From Geminicoccus harenae (GTDB taxonomy: Bacteria; Pseudomonadota; Alphaproteobacteria; Geminicoccales; Geminicoccaceae): a stretch of DNA of 64,000 bases. Positions 1 to 11,292 of the stretch are shown here, in pieces. The DNA lies in assembly GCF_019800005.1 (NCBI RefSeq), contig NZ_JABGCL010000010.1, positions 1-64,000 on the forward strand, read 5' to 3'. The position numbers and the translations under genes were made by a program. Position 1 is the first letter of the stretch, and the number at the start of each line of letters is the position of its first letter. The notes below the pieces were generated by a model. It did no database searches, was not told the DNA's origin, and was given only the letters and a program-made list of their open reading frames with translations.

Positions 1-1
1 C

Positions 2-313
2 ATCTTCGACCGCGTGTGCGACGAGAACGCCATCGACCACCGGCTGACCAAGGTGAACCATCCTTGGACCAACGGGCAGGTCGAGCGCATGAACCGCACG
101 ATCAAGGACGCGACGGTCAAGCGCTTCCACTACGAAAACCACGAGCAGCTCCGAAACCACCTGCAGCTGTTCGTCGATGCCTACAACCACGCCCGCCGGC
201 TCAAGACCCTGCGTGGCCTCACGCCCTACGAGTTCATCTGCCAGACCTGGGCCAAAGAGCCCGATCGGTTCAGGCTCGACCCGTCACACCACATCCCGGG
301 ACCGTACACCTAG
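2..313 (+). mobile_element. IS481-type transposase, 3' end only
   Basis: The reading frame is open from the window edge to a TAG stop, so only the last ~103 residues of a DDE transposase are present. The segment with HPWTNGQVERMNRTIKDATV and the ending ...LTPYEFICQTW...HHIPGPYT are typical of the C-terminal half of the rve integrase core in IS481-family transposases; the E of QVERMNRT is the expected third catalytic acid. The catalytic aspartates lie outside the window. No terminal inverted repeat could be confirmed downstream, because the left end is not visible for comparison. Family assignment rests on recognised motifs only. Confidence 0.8.
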
Positions 314-623
314 GGTCCGGGCAGTTAAGGCGAGGTTAAGCGCTGCCGGATCGAGTCGGGAGCAGCGCCAGGGTGATCGCCTGGATCCAGGCCGTACTTG
401 CGGGACGGGATGCCCCGACATGTCCTCGGTCGAGCGACGTCACCGTATGATCCCGATTGCCGACCAGTCTGGCGGATCCAGGAGCAGGCGGCAGCACCCG
501 GAGCCAACAGGGCGCTTGGGGCAGGCGCGGCGCCCGCCGGTTGGGCCAGCTTGTGGGACTGGCCGAAGGTGCCGCGACAGGCGCCGCACCTCCGGGTGCG
601 GCGCTGCCGGGCCGACCCTGGCG
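314..623. other. intergenic stretch between IS end and fhs
   Basis: About 310 bases without a convincing gene on either strand. It lies between the 3' ends of the transposase and of fhs. The first few tens of bases probably hold the right end of the insertion sequence, but I could not identify its inverted repeat. No tRNA-like or terminator-like structure with a T tract was seen. Confidence 0.5.
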
Positions 624-2318
624 TCAGAACAGGCCCTCGATATGCCCGTTCTCGTCGATGCGGATCGTTTCGGCGGCCGGTTTGCGCGGCAGGCCCGGCA
701 TGGTCATGATCTCGCCGCAGATCACCACCAGGAACTCCGCACCGCCGGACACGCGGACCTCGCGGATCGGCACCATGTGGTGCGAGGGCGCGCCCTTGAG
801 GTTCGGGTCGGTGGAGAAGCTGTACTGGGTCTTGGCCACGCAGATCGGGAAATGGCCGTAGCCGGCCGCCTGCAGCTCCCTGAACTGGTCGCGGATCTTC
901 TTGTCGGCGATGATGTCCTCGGCACCATAGATCTCGGTGGCGATGGTCTTCACCTTGTCCCAGAGCGGCATCTCGTCGGGGTAGAGGTGGGTGAAGCCGC
1001 GGCCGTCCAGGGGATGGCCCTCGTCGCACAGCCGGACGACGTGCTCGGACAGGCTGGTGATCCCGGCCGAGCCTTCCGCCCAGTGCGCGCAGACGAACGC
1101 CTCGACGCCCAGTTCCTGGCGGCAGTATTTCTGGACGAAGTCGTGCTCGGCCTGTGTGTCGGTCACGAAGTGGTTGATCGCGACCACCGAGGGCACGCCG
1201 AACTTGCGCACGTTGCGGACATGGCGGGCGAGGTTGACGATGCCCTTCTTCAGTGCGTCCAGGTCCTCCTTGCCGAGATCCTCCTTGGCTACCCCGCCAT
1301 TGCTCTTGAGTGCCCGGATCGTGGCGACGATCACGACCGCATCCGGGGTGAGCCCGGCCTTGCGGCACTTGATGTCGAAGAACTTCTCTGCGCCTAAGTC
1401 GGCGCCGAAGCCGGCCTCGGTCACCACATAGTCGGCGAGCTTCAGCGCGGTGCGGGTCGCGATCGCCGAGTTGCAGCCATGGGCAATGTTGGCGAACGGG
1501 CCGCCATGGACGAAGGCCGGGTTGTTCTCCAGCGTCTGGACCAGGTTCGGCATGAAGGCGTCCTTGAGCAGGACCGCCATGGCACCCGGCGCCTTGATGT
1601 CCTTGGCCAGTACCGGCTTCCGGTCGCGGGTGTAGCCGACGATCATCCGGCCCAGCCGGTTCTCCAGGTCCTCCAGGCTGGTGGACAGGCAGAACACTGC
1701 CATCACCTCGGAAGCCACGGTGATGTCGAAGCCGTCCTCGCGCGGGAAGCCGTTGGCGACGCCGCCCAGCGAGCTGGTGATGTGGCGCAGCGCCCGGTCG
1801 TTCATGTCGAGCACCCGGCGCCAGGCGATGCGGCGCTCGTCCAGGCCCAGCTCGTTGCCCCAGTAGATGTGGTTGTCGACCATGGCGGCCAGCAGGTTGT
1901 GGGCGCTGCTGATCGCGTGGAAGTCGCCGGTGAAGTGGAGGTTGATCTGCTCCATCGGCACGATCTGGGCATAGCCGCCACCGGCGGCCCCGCCCTTCAT
2001 GCCGAAGCAGGGCCCCAGCGACGGCTCGCGCAGGCAGATCATCGCCTTCCTGCCGATCCGGTTCAGCCCATCCCCTAAGCCCACCGTGGTGGTGGTCTTG
2101 CCCTCGCCGGCCGGCGTCGGGTTGATCGCGGTGACCAGGACCAGCTTGCCGTCCGGGCGGCCCTCGAGGCGCTCGATCACCGCATGGTCGACCTTGGCAA
2201 TGGCCCGGCCATAGGGGTGCAGCTCGTCCGGCCCGATCCCGACCTTGGTCGCGACCTCCTGGATCGGCAGCATCTTCGCTGCCCGGGCAATCTCGATGTC
2301 GCTCGCCATGTCCGCCAC
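624..2318 (-). CDS. fhs: Formate-tetrahydrofolate ligase
   Basis: ATP-dependent ligation of formate to tetrahydrofolate giving 10-formyl-THF, the entry of formate into cytosolic one-carbon metabolism. The 564-residue product matches the usual family length (~557). The nucleotide-binding motif [20 protein letters not shown] lies near residues 68-87 and is followed by the conserved [20 protein letters not shown] stretch. Two starts are possible: GTG at 2318 (used here), or an in-frame ATG nine bases further in; a GGGAG ribosome-binding site stands just before the GTG. It stands alone, transcribed divergently from the macA operon across a ~480-base gap and convergent with the transposase remnant. 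Identification is secure. Confidence 0.96.
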   Translation of the reverse strand: MADMASDIEIARAAKMLPIQEVATKVGIGPDELHPYGRAIAKVDHAVIERLEGRPDGKLVLVTAINPTPAGEGKTTTTVGLGDGLNRIGRKAMICLREPSLGPCFGMKGGAAGGGYAQIVPMEQINLHFTGDFHAISSAHNLLAAMVDNHIYWGNELGLDERRIAWRRVLDMNDRALRHITSSLGGVANGFPREDGFDITVASEVMAVFCLSTSLEDLENRLGRMIVGYTRDRKPVLAKDIKAPGAMAVLLKDAFMPNLVQTLENNPAFVHGGPFANIAHGCNSAIATRTALKLADYVVTEAGFGADLGAEKFFDIKCRKAGLTPDAVVIVATIRALKSNGGVAKEDLGKEDLDALKKGIVNLARHVRNVRKFGVPSVVAINHFVTDTQAEHDFVQKYCRQELGVEAFVCAHWAEGSAGITSLSEHVVRLCDEGHPLDGRGFTHLYPDEMPLWDKVKTIATEIYGAEDIIADKKIRDQFRELQAAGYGHFPICVAKTQYSFSTDPNLKGAPSHHMVPIREVRVSGGAEFLVVICGEIMTMPGLPRKPAAETIRIDENGHIEGLF

Positions 2319-2799
2319 GTCTCCCTTTCCGGGCCGCCTCTAGCCGCCTCTGTCGAGGCTAGCAATGAGCACGGACCGGCCGGGAAATGATCGCCTGGGA
2401 ACGACCTGATCTTCCGTCAGCCTGCCAGGAGAGGCAGCGACGCCGGTGCCCGAATGGTGTCGGAAGTATTCAAGTGCCTGATCGGGGCGGAACTCTCGGG
2501 TTCGTTTCGCAAAAACGCCTTTTCTGGTCGCTGCCATGTCCGGGGAGACGCGCGGTGCGGCCGCAGCCGCGCAGCATGGCATGAGGCGGCCGGCTTTGGG
2601 GAGATGCCGGCCTGGCGGCGGCCACTGCCGGAACTTCTGGAGCTCTTCCAAAAGCCACGGGCAGACCTGCCAGGACGATGCGCCCCTTGTAACCGGCTGT
2701 TACAAGACTGCACATACTGGTGACGCGTCCGGGATCTATCGCTCCGGCAGTCCTGCTGCCGGGGTGAAGGGCGCATCGCCTGGACTGTCGCGGAGAATG
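2319..2799. promoter_or_regulatory. divergent intergenic region fhs / macA
   Basis: About 480 bases between the starts of fhs and macA with no convincing gene. A longer open frame running in from 2536 joins macA, but its composition and the ribosome-binding site at 2792-2795 favour a macA start near 2800. The only clear element is the perfect dyad at 2686-2706, listed separately. The region should carry both promoters. Confidence 0.5.
2686..2706. promoter_or_regulatory. perfect inverted repeat, candidate operator of the efflux operon
   Basis: CTTGTAAC, five bases, then GTTACAAG: two perfect 8-base arms. It lies ~95 bases before macA. The TTGTAA of the left arm could serve as a -35 element with CATACT (2713-2718) as a -10, although the 20-base spacing is long. 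A dyad over a promoter just before an efflux operon is the expected place for a repressor or activator site; no regulator gene sits next to it. Confidence 0.5.
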
Positions 2800-4022
2800 A
2801 TGAGCGAACTGGCGCCTTCCATTGCGACCATCAACCGGCCGGCCGGCGTCAGGCGCCCCAAGGGCCGGCACCGGCCCGGCTGGCTGGTCGGGCTCCTGGT
2901 CGTGCTGCTGCTGGCCGCGGCAGCCGGCGGCTATGCCTGGTGGCGAGGGCAGGGCCAGGCGGCGCAGGAATCGTTCAGGACCGCGGAGATCGTCCGGGGC
3001 GAGGTGGCCGACCTGGTCAGCGCGCTCGGCACGGTGGAGCCCGCATCCTATGTGGACGTGGGTGCCCAGGTCTCGGGCCAGCTCACCAAGCTGAACGCGG
3101 CGATCGGCGACCAGGTACAGGAAGGGCAGCTCCTGGGAGAGATCGATTCGCGGGTGCTGCAGTCGCGCCTGGCCACCGACATCGCCGAGCGCGACCGGCT
3201 GGAGGGCGTGCTGGCGCAGCAGGAGGCGCAGCGCGCGCTGGCCCAGGCCCAGGCCGAGCGGCAGCAGGCGATGTTCCGGGGCAACGCCACCAGCCGGGAC
3301 GAGCTCGACATCGCCGAAGCCCAGGTCCGGGTGCTGGACGCGCAGATCCAGCAGACCAGGGCGCAGATCTCCGGCCAGGAGGCGACGCTCGCCGCTGATC
3401 GGGCGAACCTTTCCTTCACCAAGATCGCGGCACCCATGACCGGGACGGTGGTCTCGATGACCGCCGTGCAGGGGCAGACGCTGAACGCCAACCAGTCGGC
3501 ACCGATCCTGCTGCGGATCGCCGATCTCGCCACCATGACCGTGGAGGTGCAGGTCTCCGAGGCCGACCAGCCGAAGCTGGAGCTCGGCATGAAGGTGCGC
3601 TTCAATACGCTGGGCCGGCCGGACCAGCAGCTCGAGGCGGAACTGCGCCAGATCTACCCCACCCCTGAGGTGGTGAACAACGTCACCCTCTATACCGCCC
3701 TGTTCGACGTGGCGAACCCGGACGGCCAGCTCCTGCCGCAGATGAGCGTGCAGGCCTTCTTCATCCGGGCCGAGGCCAACGACGTGCCGCTGGTGCCGCT
3801 GACCGCCCTTTCGCCGGCACCCGGCGGTGCCGGCGACGAGCGCGAGGTGCGGGTCCAGCGCCCCTCTGGGGAGGTCGAGACCCGGCGGATCCGGATCGGG
3901 GTCACCGACCGGGTCAATGCGGAGGTGGTGAGCGGCCTGGAACCCGGCGAGAAGGTCGTGTTGCGGAGCATCGCCTCGGCGCGCGGCGAGGGTGGCGGGC
4001 GGCCGCCCATGGGGCCGCGCCT

Positions 4023-4026
<4 letters not shown>
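2800..4026 (+). CDS. macA: MacA-like periplasmic adaptor of a tripartite efflux pump
   Basis: Membrane-fusion protein of the HlyD/MacA family, linking the inner-membrane ABC transporter MacB to an outer-membrane channel. The start is set at the second of two tandem ATGs, four bases after a GGAG; an upstream extension of the frame to 2536 is possible but unlikely. One membrane anchor (about residues 29-48, WLVGLLVVLLLAAAAGGYAWW) is followed by a lipoyl/barrel half (TVEPASYVDVGAQVSGQLTK), a long alpha-helical hairpin rich in Gln/Ala (QQEAQRALAQAQAERQQ) and the second lipoyl half (FTKIAAPMTGTVVSM). The length, ~408 residues, is normal. Its stop overlaps the macB start by four bases (GTGA), so the two are translationally coupled. 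Confidence 0.92.
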
Positions 4027-6011
<1,985 letters not shown>

Positions 6012-6017
6012 CGCCGC

Positions 6018-7442
6018 ATGCGCATTCTCCTGGTGCCGATCCTGCTGGCAGGGCTCGCTGCCTGCGACGTCAGCCACCGCCTCGGCACGATGCCCACCGA
6101 GCCCGGCCAGCGCTTCGCCGCCCTGCCGGCCGAGGCCCAGCAGCGCTGGCCGGATCCCGGCTGGTGGCGGGCATTCGGGAGTTCGGAGCTGGACGGGCTG
6201 ATCGCCGAGGCCGCTGCCGGCAACCGCGACCTGCAGGCGGCAGCGCAGCGGGTGGCCCAGGCCGAGGCGCAGACCCGGATCACCCGCGCGGCCCTGTTCC
6301 CCAGCGTCGACGCGGATCTCGGGGTCAGCCACGGCCGTTCTTCCTCCACCAATAACGGGAGCCGGAGCCGGACCCGCACCAGCTACAGCGGCTCGCTGTC
6401 CGCGTCGTACGAGCTGGACCTGGCCGGGGAGCTGCGTGACGTGGCCGAGGCCAGCCGGCTGCGGCTGCTCGGCAGCGCGTTCGCACAGGACACGCTGGCG
6501 CTGACGCTCACGGCCGACACTGCGGATGCCTACTTCACCCTGCTGGCCCTGCGCGACCGGCTGGCGCTGGCGCAGGACACGCTGGAGGCGGCAAGGAGGG
6601 TGCTGGGCATCGTGCGGGTACGGGCGGCGGCCGGCCAGGCGTCCGACCTGGAGGTGCAGCAGCAGCTCTCGGCGGTGAGCAGCCAGGAAGCCGCGGTGGC
6701 GGAGTTCGAGGGCGATGCGCGCCGCCAGGCCAACGCGCTCGCCACCCTGCTGGGCCGGCCGGCGGGCCATCTCGCGGTCGCGACGAGGGGGCTGCGCGAG
6801 CTGGCCCTGCCGCCGGTGATCGCGGGCCTGCCGTCCGAGCTGCTGCGCCGTCGCCCGGACCTGGTCCAGGCCGAGGCGGAGCTGGCGGCGGCGGGCTTCG
6901 ACGCGCAGGCGGCGCGGGCGGCCCGCTTCCCGGTGGTGGCGCTCACCGCGTCGGGCGGGCTGCAGAGCGGCGAGCTCGGCGACCTGTTGAAGCTGGACGA
7001 CGCGGTCTGGTCGCTGGCGGGTGCCGCGGTCGCCCCGGTGTTCGATGCCGGAAGGCTGGAAGCCGGCGAGGACCAGGCGGTGGCGCGTTTCCAGGAGCTG
7101 GCCGCCGGCTATTCCCAGGCGATCCTGACCGCCTTGCAGGACGTGGAGGATTCGCTGGTCCTGGTGGCTACGGCCGAGCGGACCTTCGCCCTGCGCCAGG
7201 CGGCCTACCGGGCGGCGAGCGAGGCCTACCGGATCGCCGAGCTGCGCTGGCGGACCGGTGCCGCCGATTTCCTCTCGGTGCTGCAGGCGCAGCAGACCGC
7301 CATCTCGGCAGCCGACACGCTCACCCAGGCCGATCTCGCCCGCTTCACGGCGAGCGTCAGCCTTTATCGTGCGTTGGGCGGCGGCTGGGACGAGGCGCCG
7401 GCCGAGCCGCTGCTGGCGAGCGTGCGCGCGCGCTCGCCGTAG
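6018..7442 (+). CDS. NodT-family outer-membrane efflux lipoprotein
   Basis: Outer-membrane channel of the TolC superfamily, NodT branch, completing the MacAB pump encoded just upstream (6-base gap). The N-terminus is a lipoprotein signal with lipobox LAAC (cysteine at residue 17), as usual for NodT/OprM proteins. Two tandem OEP repeats follow, with the family landmarks WPDPGWWRAFGSSELDGLI near the start and LLRRRPDLVQAEAELAAAGFD at the start of the second repeat. 474 residues is normal. Its last 79 bases overlap the 3' end of the Sel1 gene on the other strand. Confidence 0.93.
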   Translation: MRILLVPILLAGLAACDVSHRLGTMPTEPGQRFAALPAEAQQRWPDPGWWRAFGSSELDGLIAEAAAGNRDLQAAAQRVAQAEAQTRITRAALFPSVDADLGVSHGRSSSTNNGSRSRTRTSYSGSLSASYELDLAGELRDVAEASRLRLLGSAFAQDTLALTLTADTADAYFTLLALRDRLALAQDTLEAARRVLGIVRVRAAAGQASDLEVQQQLSAVSSQEAAVAEFEGDARRQANALATLLGRPAGHLAVATRGLRELALPPVIAGLPSELLRRRPDLVQAEAELAAAGFDAQAARAARFPVVALTASGGLQSGELGDLLKLDDAVWSLAGAAVAPVFDAGRLEAGEDQAVARFQELAAGYSQAILTALQDVEDSLVLVATAERTFALRQAAYRAASEAYRIAELRWRTGAADFLSVLQAQQTAISAADTLTQADLARFTASVSLYRALGGGWDEAPAEPLLASVRARSP

Positions 7443-8086
7443 CGGCGCAGGGCCGGGTCGGGATGGCCGGCCAGGAGGGGGGCGATCTCCCGCCAGAAGT
7501 CGGGGATGCCGCCTTCCACCGCCCGGTCCAGCCAGATCAGGGCCGGCTCGCGCTGGCCGGCGGCGAACAGGAAGCGGGCGAGGTTGAACTGGCCGCGAAA
7601 GTCGCCGCCCTTGGCGGCACGCCCGTACCAGCGCCAGGCCTTGGCTGGAGAGCGTGGGTGCAGCCAACCTTCCTCGCGATAATGGCCCAGCATGTTGGCG
7701 GCCTTGGCGTGGCCCTGGCGCGCGGCGCGCACGAACCAGAAGCAGGCCTCCCGGCGGTCCCGGGGAACGCCCTTGCCGTCATGGAGCAGGCTCGCGAGGT
7801 TGAACTGCGCCCAGGCGAAGCCCCGCTCCGCCGCCATGCGGTAGCAGGCGGCCGCGGCGGCGAGGTCCACCGGGCCGCCCCAGCCGAACTCGTGGCAGCG
7901 CCCGACCATGTTGATGCCCTCGGCGCTGCCGGCATCCGCCGCCTTCTGGAACCAGCGCCGGCCCTCGGTGCGGCTTTGCGGGACGCCGTTGCCGTCCACG
8001 CAGATCTGGCCAAGCAGGACCTGGGCGCGGGTCGAGCCGAACCGGGCCGCACTCTGGATCTGGCGGACCTCGTCCGCCCCGATCAC
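7364..8086 (-). CDS. Sel1-repeat (TPR-like) protein linked to iron uptake
   Basis: 240-residue protein made of about four Sel1-like repeats, seen as recurring A-x-x-x-L-G/A-x-x-x-x-x-G-x-G-V-x-x-x-x-x-x-A patterns (LLGQICVDGNGVPQSRTEG, NLASLLHDGKGVPRDRREA, MLGHYREEGWLHPRSPAKA). Such repeats mediate protein contacts. Its start overlaps the stop of the PiuC-type dioxygenase gene by four bases (ATGA). A TonB receptor, PiuC hydroxylase and Sel1 protein are often found together, so a role in siderophore uptake is inferred from context. There is no signal peptide, so it is probably cytoplasmic. The C-terminal ~26 codons are antisense to the end of the NodT gene. Confidence 0.85.
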   Translation of the reverse strand: MIGADEVRQIQSAARFGSTRAQVLLGQICVDGNGVPQSRTEGRRWFQKAADAGSAEGINMVGRCHEFGWGGPVDLAAAAACYRMAAERGFAWAQFNLASLLHDGKGVPRDRREACFWFVRAARQGHAKAANMLGHYREEGWLHPRSPAKAWRWYGRAAKGGDFRGQFNLARFLFAAGQREPALIWLDRAVEGGIPDFWREIAPLLAGHPDPALRRYGERARTLASSGSAGASSQPPPNAR

Positions 8087-8769
8087 AGCTCGGCCCAGCG
8101 GCGCAGGAGGTTGTGGTAGACGTTGGTGAGCCCCAGCACGGCCGGGCTGTCGTCGGGCAGCCGGCGGCGGGTCTCGATGATCGCCATGTCCAGGTCGTAG
8201 AGCAGGGCGCGCTCGCCGTCGTTCTTGAGCATGGACTGGGTCCAGAAGAACGAGGACCAGCGGCTGCCGCGGGTGACCTCGGTGACGCTGTGCAGGCTGG
8301 TGGCGGGATAGACCACCATGCTGCCGGCCTCGAGCTTCACCGCCTTGCTGCCATAGGTGTCGTGGATGATCAGCTCGCCGCCGTCATACTCCCCGGGCGG
8401 GGTGAGGAAGAGGGTGGAGGAGACATCGGCCCGCATCCGCATGCCGCCGGCACCCGGGATGGCGCGGATGGCGCCGTCCACATGGGCGCCGAACTTCATG
8501 CCGGTGTCGTAGCGGTTGAACATCGGCGGCAGCACGCGCAGCGGCATGGCCGCCGAGTTGAAGATCGGGTTGCGGGCCAGGGCCCGCAGGATGATCTCGC
8601 CGCATTCCCGCGCGGCCGGCGAGCCTTCCGGGATCTGCAGGTTGAACTTGCTCTTCGCGGCCTGCTCGCCGGCGGTCGCCTTGCCGTCGATCCAGGCGGC
8701 CTCTTCCAGCACCTTGCGGACGTGACGGACTTCTTCCTGTGTCAGTACGTCCTTGATCTGAACCAGCAT
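8083..8769 (-). CDS. piuC: Fe(II)/2-oxoglutarate dioxygenase, PiuC/PKHD type
   Basis: PKHD-type hydroxylase, 228 residues, the usual PiuC/YbiX length. The iron ligands are visible as HxD in FGAHVDGAIR and a distal histidine in the SLHSVTEV segment, followed by RGSRW, whose arginine would bind 2-oxoglutarate. It lies 92 bases downstream of the TonB receptor in the same direction and overlaps the Sel1 gene by four bases. In other proteobacteria this gene accompanies a catecholate receptor (PiuA/Fiu), and iron-limited expression is expected. The reaction is not established for the family; modification of a siderophore or receptor is a guess. Confidence 0.9.
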   Translation of the reverse strand: MLVQIKDVLTQEEVRHVRKVLEEAAWIDGKATAGEQAAKSKFNLQIPEGSPAARECGEIILRALARNPIFNSAAMPLRVLPPMFNRYDTGMKFGAHVDGAIRAIPGAGGMRMRADVSSTLFLTPPGEYDGGELIIHDTYGSKAVKLEAGSMVVYPATSLHSVTEVTRGSRWSSFFWTQSMLKNDGERALLYDLDMAIIETRRRLPDDSPAVLGLTNVYHNLLRRWAEL

Positions 8770-8861
8770 GATCGGGCTTTCCCGTGGAATGGAAAAAGAG
8801 CGAAAGGCCCTTTGGGGCTTCCGCTCCGGAGCGATCGAGGTCGAAGGTCGCGACGAATCGA

Positions 8862-11129
8862 TCAGAAGGTGGCGCCCACCGTCAGCAGGAAGGTCCGGCC
8901 CGAGGTCGGGATGGCCCGGGCGTTCTGGTTGGCGGCGTAGTTGAGCTCGTCGGTCAGGTTGTAGCCGTTGAGTGCCACCCGGTAGTTCTCGTAGCTGTAG
9001 GAGACCACCGCATCGAGCGAGAAGTTCTCCGGCAGCTCGGCGGTATTCGCGCTGTTGCCGAAGATCTCGTCACGATAGGTCACGCCGCCGCCCAGCAGCA
9101 GCGCGCCCGGCACCTGCTCGAAGTGCGAGAGGACATTGTAGGTGGTCCAGAGCGCGAACGAGTTCTTGGGGGCGTTCGGGACCTCGTTGCCTACCGTCGA
9201 GTCGGCGGGGTCCGCCGCGGTGGAGCTGCGGATCTCGGTGTCGAGATAGGTATAGGCAGCCGAGGCCGACCAGGCCTCGGTGAGGTAGCCGCCGATCCCG
9301 ATCTCGAAGCCGCGCACCCGCTGCTTCTCGCCGGTGGCGGTCGACAGCCCGGTTTCGGGGTCGGTGTAGGTCGCGTTGTCCTTGTTGATCTGGAAGATCG
9401 AGGCGCTGATGCCCAGGCGCTGGTCGAGCACGCTGATCTTGCCGCCGAGCTCGAAGCTCTCGTTCTCCTCGGGCTCCAGGTTCGGCTGGGCGCCATTGAT
9501 CGGGTTCGGCGCCAGGGCGACGAACTGGCCCGGCACGGTCGAGGAGGTCGCGTAGGAGAAGTAGTAGGTCTGGTTCTCGGTGGGCTCCCAGATCAGGCTG
9601 CCCTTGGGGCTCCAGAAGTCGTTGTCGGCCTCGTACTTGTTGTAGCCGTCATTGTTCCAGACCTTGTAGGTCGAGCTGTAGTCGTCCCAGCGCACGCCGC
9701 CCAGGACCGAGAACTGGTCGGTGAGCCAGAGCCGGTCGCTGACGAACACGCCGATGTCGGTGCCGTAGCTCTTGCGGACATTGTTCGGGTTGACCGGCAG
9801 CGTGTAGCTGTCGCTCCCGAAGAAGTCGCCCGGGTTGCGGATGGTCGGCGGGGTCTTGTCGCCGTCGACGCTGCGGCCGGCGCGATGGTCGTTCTGGTAG
9901 AAGATGTCGAGGCCGGCCACGACCTGGTTGCGGAAGCCCGCGACCTGGAAGTCGAACACGCCGGACGTGACGTTCTGGAAGCCCCAGGAATTCTGGTTGT
10001 AGGAAGGATTGCCGCCGCCATAGGTGATGGTCGGGTTGCCGCCGCCGAAGAACTCCTCGGAGCAGTCGGCATTGCAGCCGGGCACGCTCGCGGCGAACTC
10101 GCGGGTGTAATAGGCAAGGCGCGTGTCGTTGTTGAGCGAGATGCCCTCGGCGACCTGCCAGGAGGCGCGCGAGGTCAGCATGTCGATGTCCGACTTATCC
10201 TCGTCCTGCTTCTTGCCGTAGAAGCTGTCGCGGGACACGCCGAACTCGGTGACCGGCCGGGCGATCTCGCTGCCGGGCGGGGTGACCGACGGCACGCCGT
10301 AGTCCGGGGTCCGGTCGCCGTGCTGGTGCATGTAGTTGAGCGACCAGTTCAGGTCGGTGCCGAGGCCGAACGCGAGCGAGCCGGCCAGGCCCCAGCGATC
10401 CGACTGGACATGATCGCGGTCCTCGACGTCCTGGTCGTGGACCATGCCGACGACGCGCACGGCAGTGGTCTCGTTGATCTGCTGGTTGACGTCGCCCACC
10501 ACGCGATAGAGCGGCCCGGTGCCGACCGAGCCGTCGATCGAGTGGCTGTTGCCCAGGCGCGCGGTCTTGGTCTGGGTGTTGATGACGCCGCCGGTCGAGC
10601 CGAAGCCGAAGGTCTCCGAGGACGGGCCCTTGAACACCTCGACCGATTCATAGTTGAAGCTGTCGCGAACATAGAGGCCGAAGTCGCGCAGCCCGTCCAG
10701 GTAGATGTCGCCCTTGGCGTCGAAGCCGCGGATGCGGAACTGATCGCCGTTCAGGCCGCCATTGCCCTCGCCCACCGCCACGGTGACGCTCGGCACGTTG
10801 CGCAGCGCCTGGTCGAGGCTGGTCACGCCCTGCTGGCGCAGCATCTCCTCGTTGATCACCTGGACCGACTGCGGCGTGTCCTGGATGGTGCCGGGCAGGC
10901 GGCCGATCCCGGTGGTGGCGCGCAGCGGGTTGGCCGGCTGCTCGCCTTCCACCAGCACCGGCGGCAATGCCACCGCACCGCTGGCGCCGGCGGCATCGTC
11001 CGTGCCGCCTTCCTGCGCCAGCGCCTCGCCAGGGGTTCCCCCCGCCGCCAGAGCGGCCACGCCGACCATGCCGACCACGGCGAACGCAGCCGGCATGACC
11101 GGCCAGTCGACCTCGACGTTGTGCTTCAT
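8862..11129 (-). CDS. TonB-dependent siderophore receptor, PiuA/Fiu-like
   Basis: Outer-membrane 22-strand receptor that imports ferric siderophore with TonB energy. The start is the ATG at 11129, eight bases after GGGGGA; the frame stays open a further 22 codons upstream. A signal peptide ends around residue 39 (GEALAQ). The plug domain shows GTIQDTPQSVQVINEEMLRQ and SLDQALRNVPSVTV, and the C-terminus ends in a barrel strand GRTFLLTVGATF with terminal aromatic Phe. 755 residues is typical. The linked PiuC and Sel1 genes point to a catecholate siderophore. No Fur-type or Irr-type box could be identified with confidence in the 163 bases upstream. Confidence 0.93.
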   Translation of the reverse strand: MKHNVEVDWPVMPAAFAVVGMVGVAALAAGGTPGEALAQEGGTDDAAGASGAVALPPVLVEGEQPANPLRATTGIGRLPGTIQDTPQSVQVINEEMLRQQGVTSLDQALRNVPSVTVAVGEGNGGLNGDQFRIRGFDAKGDIYLDGLRDFGLYVRDSFNYESVEVFKGPSSETFGFGSTGGVINTQTKTARLGNSHSIDGSVGTGPLYRVVGDVNQQINETTAVRVVGMVHDQDVEDRDHVQSDRWGLAGSLAFGLGTDLNWSLNYMHQHGDRTPDYGVPSVTPPGSEIARPVTEFGVSRDSFYGKKQDEDKSDIDMLTSRASWQVAEGISLNNDTRLAYYTREFAASVPGCNADCSEEFFGGGNPTITYGGGNPSYNQNSWGFQNVTSGVFDFQVAGFRNQVVAGLDIFYQNDHRAGRSVDGDKTPPTIRNPGDFFGSDSYTLPVNPNNVRKSYGTDIGVFVSDRLWLTDQFSVLGGVRWDDYSSTYKVWNNDGYNKYEADNDFWSPKGSLIWEPTENQTYYFSYATSSTVPGQFVALAPNPINGAQPNLEPEENESFELGGKISVLDQRLGISASIFQINKDNATYTDPETGLSTATGEKQRVRGFEIGIGGYLTEAWSASAAYTYLDTEIRSSTAADPADSTVGNEVPNAPKNSFALWTTYNVLSHFEQVPGALLLGGGVTYRDEIFGNSANTAELPENFSLDAVVSYSYENYRVALNGYNLTDELNYAANQNARAIPTSGRTFLLTVGATF

Positions 11130-11292
11130 TGTTGTCCCCCACTCGGCGCGGATCCCGTATGGGGGCGTGTATCGAGCACGATTACATGCGGTCAACGTTT
11201 CGCAACATGATTTCCGACAACAACGCCATGAAATCCTGCAATCGGTAACATTAGATTAATTACAGTTCCAAGTTACCCGCCAGTTACGCTGT

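Noticed and set aside
2536..2799. N-terminal extension of MacA from an upstream start
   Set aside because: Covers the region with low coding character; a GGAG and tandem ATG at 2797-2802 place the start directly before the membrane anchor.
8784..11210. 808-residue plus-strand open frame opposite the TonB receptor
   Set aside because: It mirrors the receptor gene codon for codon, is dominated by V/A/G/R/D from complementary GC-rich codons and shows no family motif.
11130..11292. Fur, RirA or Irr box upstream of the TonB receptor
   Set aside because: A-T-rich stretches with a short GTAA...TTAC dyad are present, but none matches a known iron box well enough to report.
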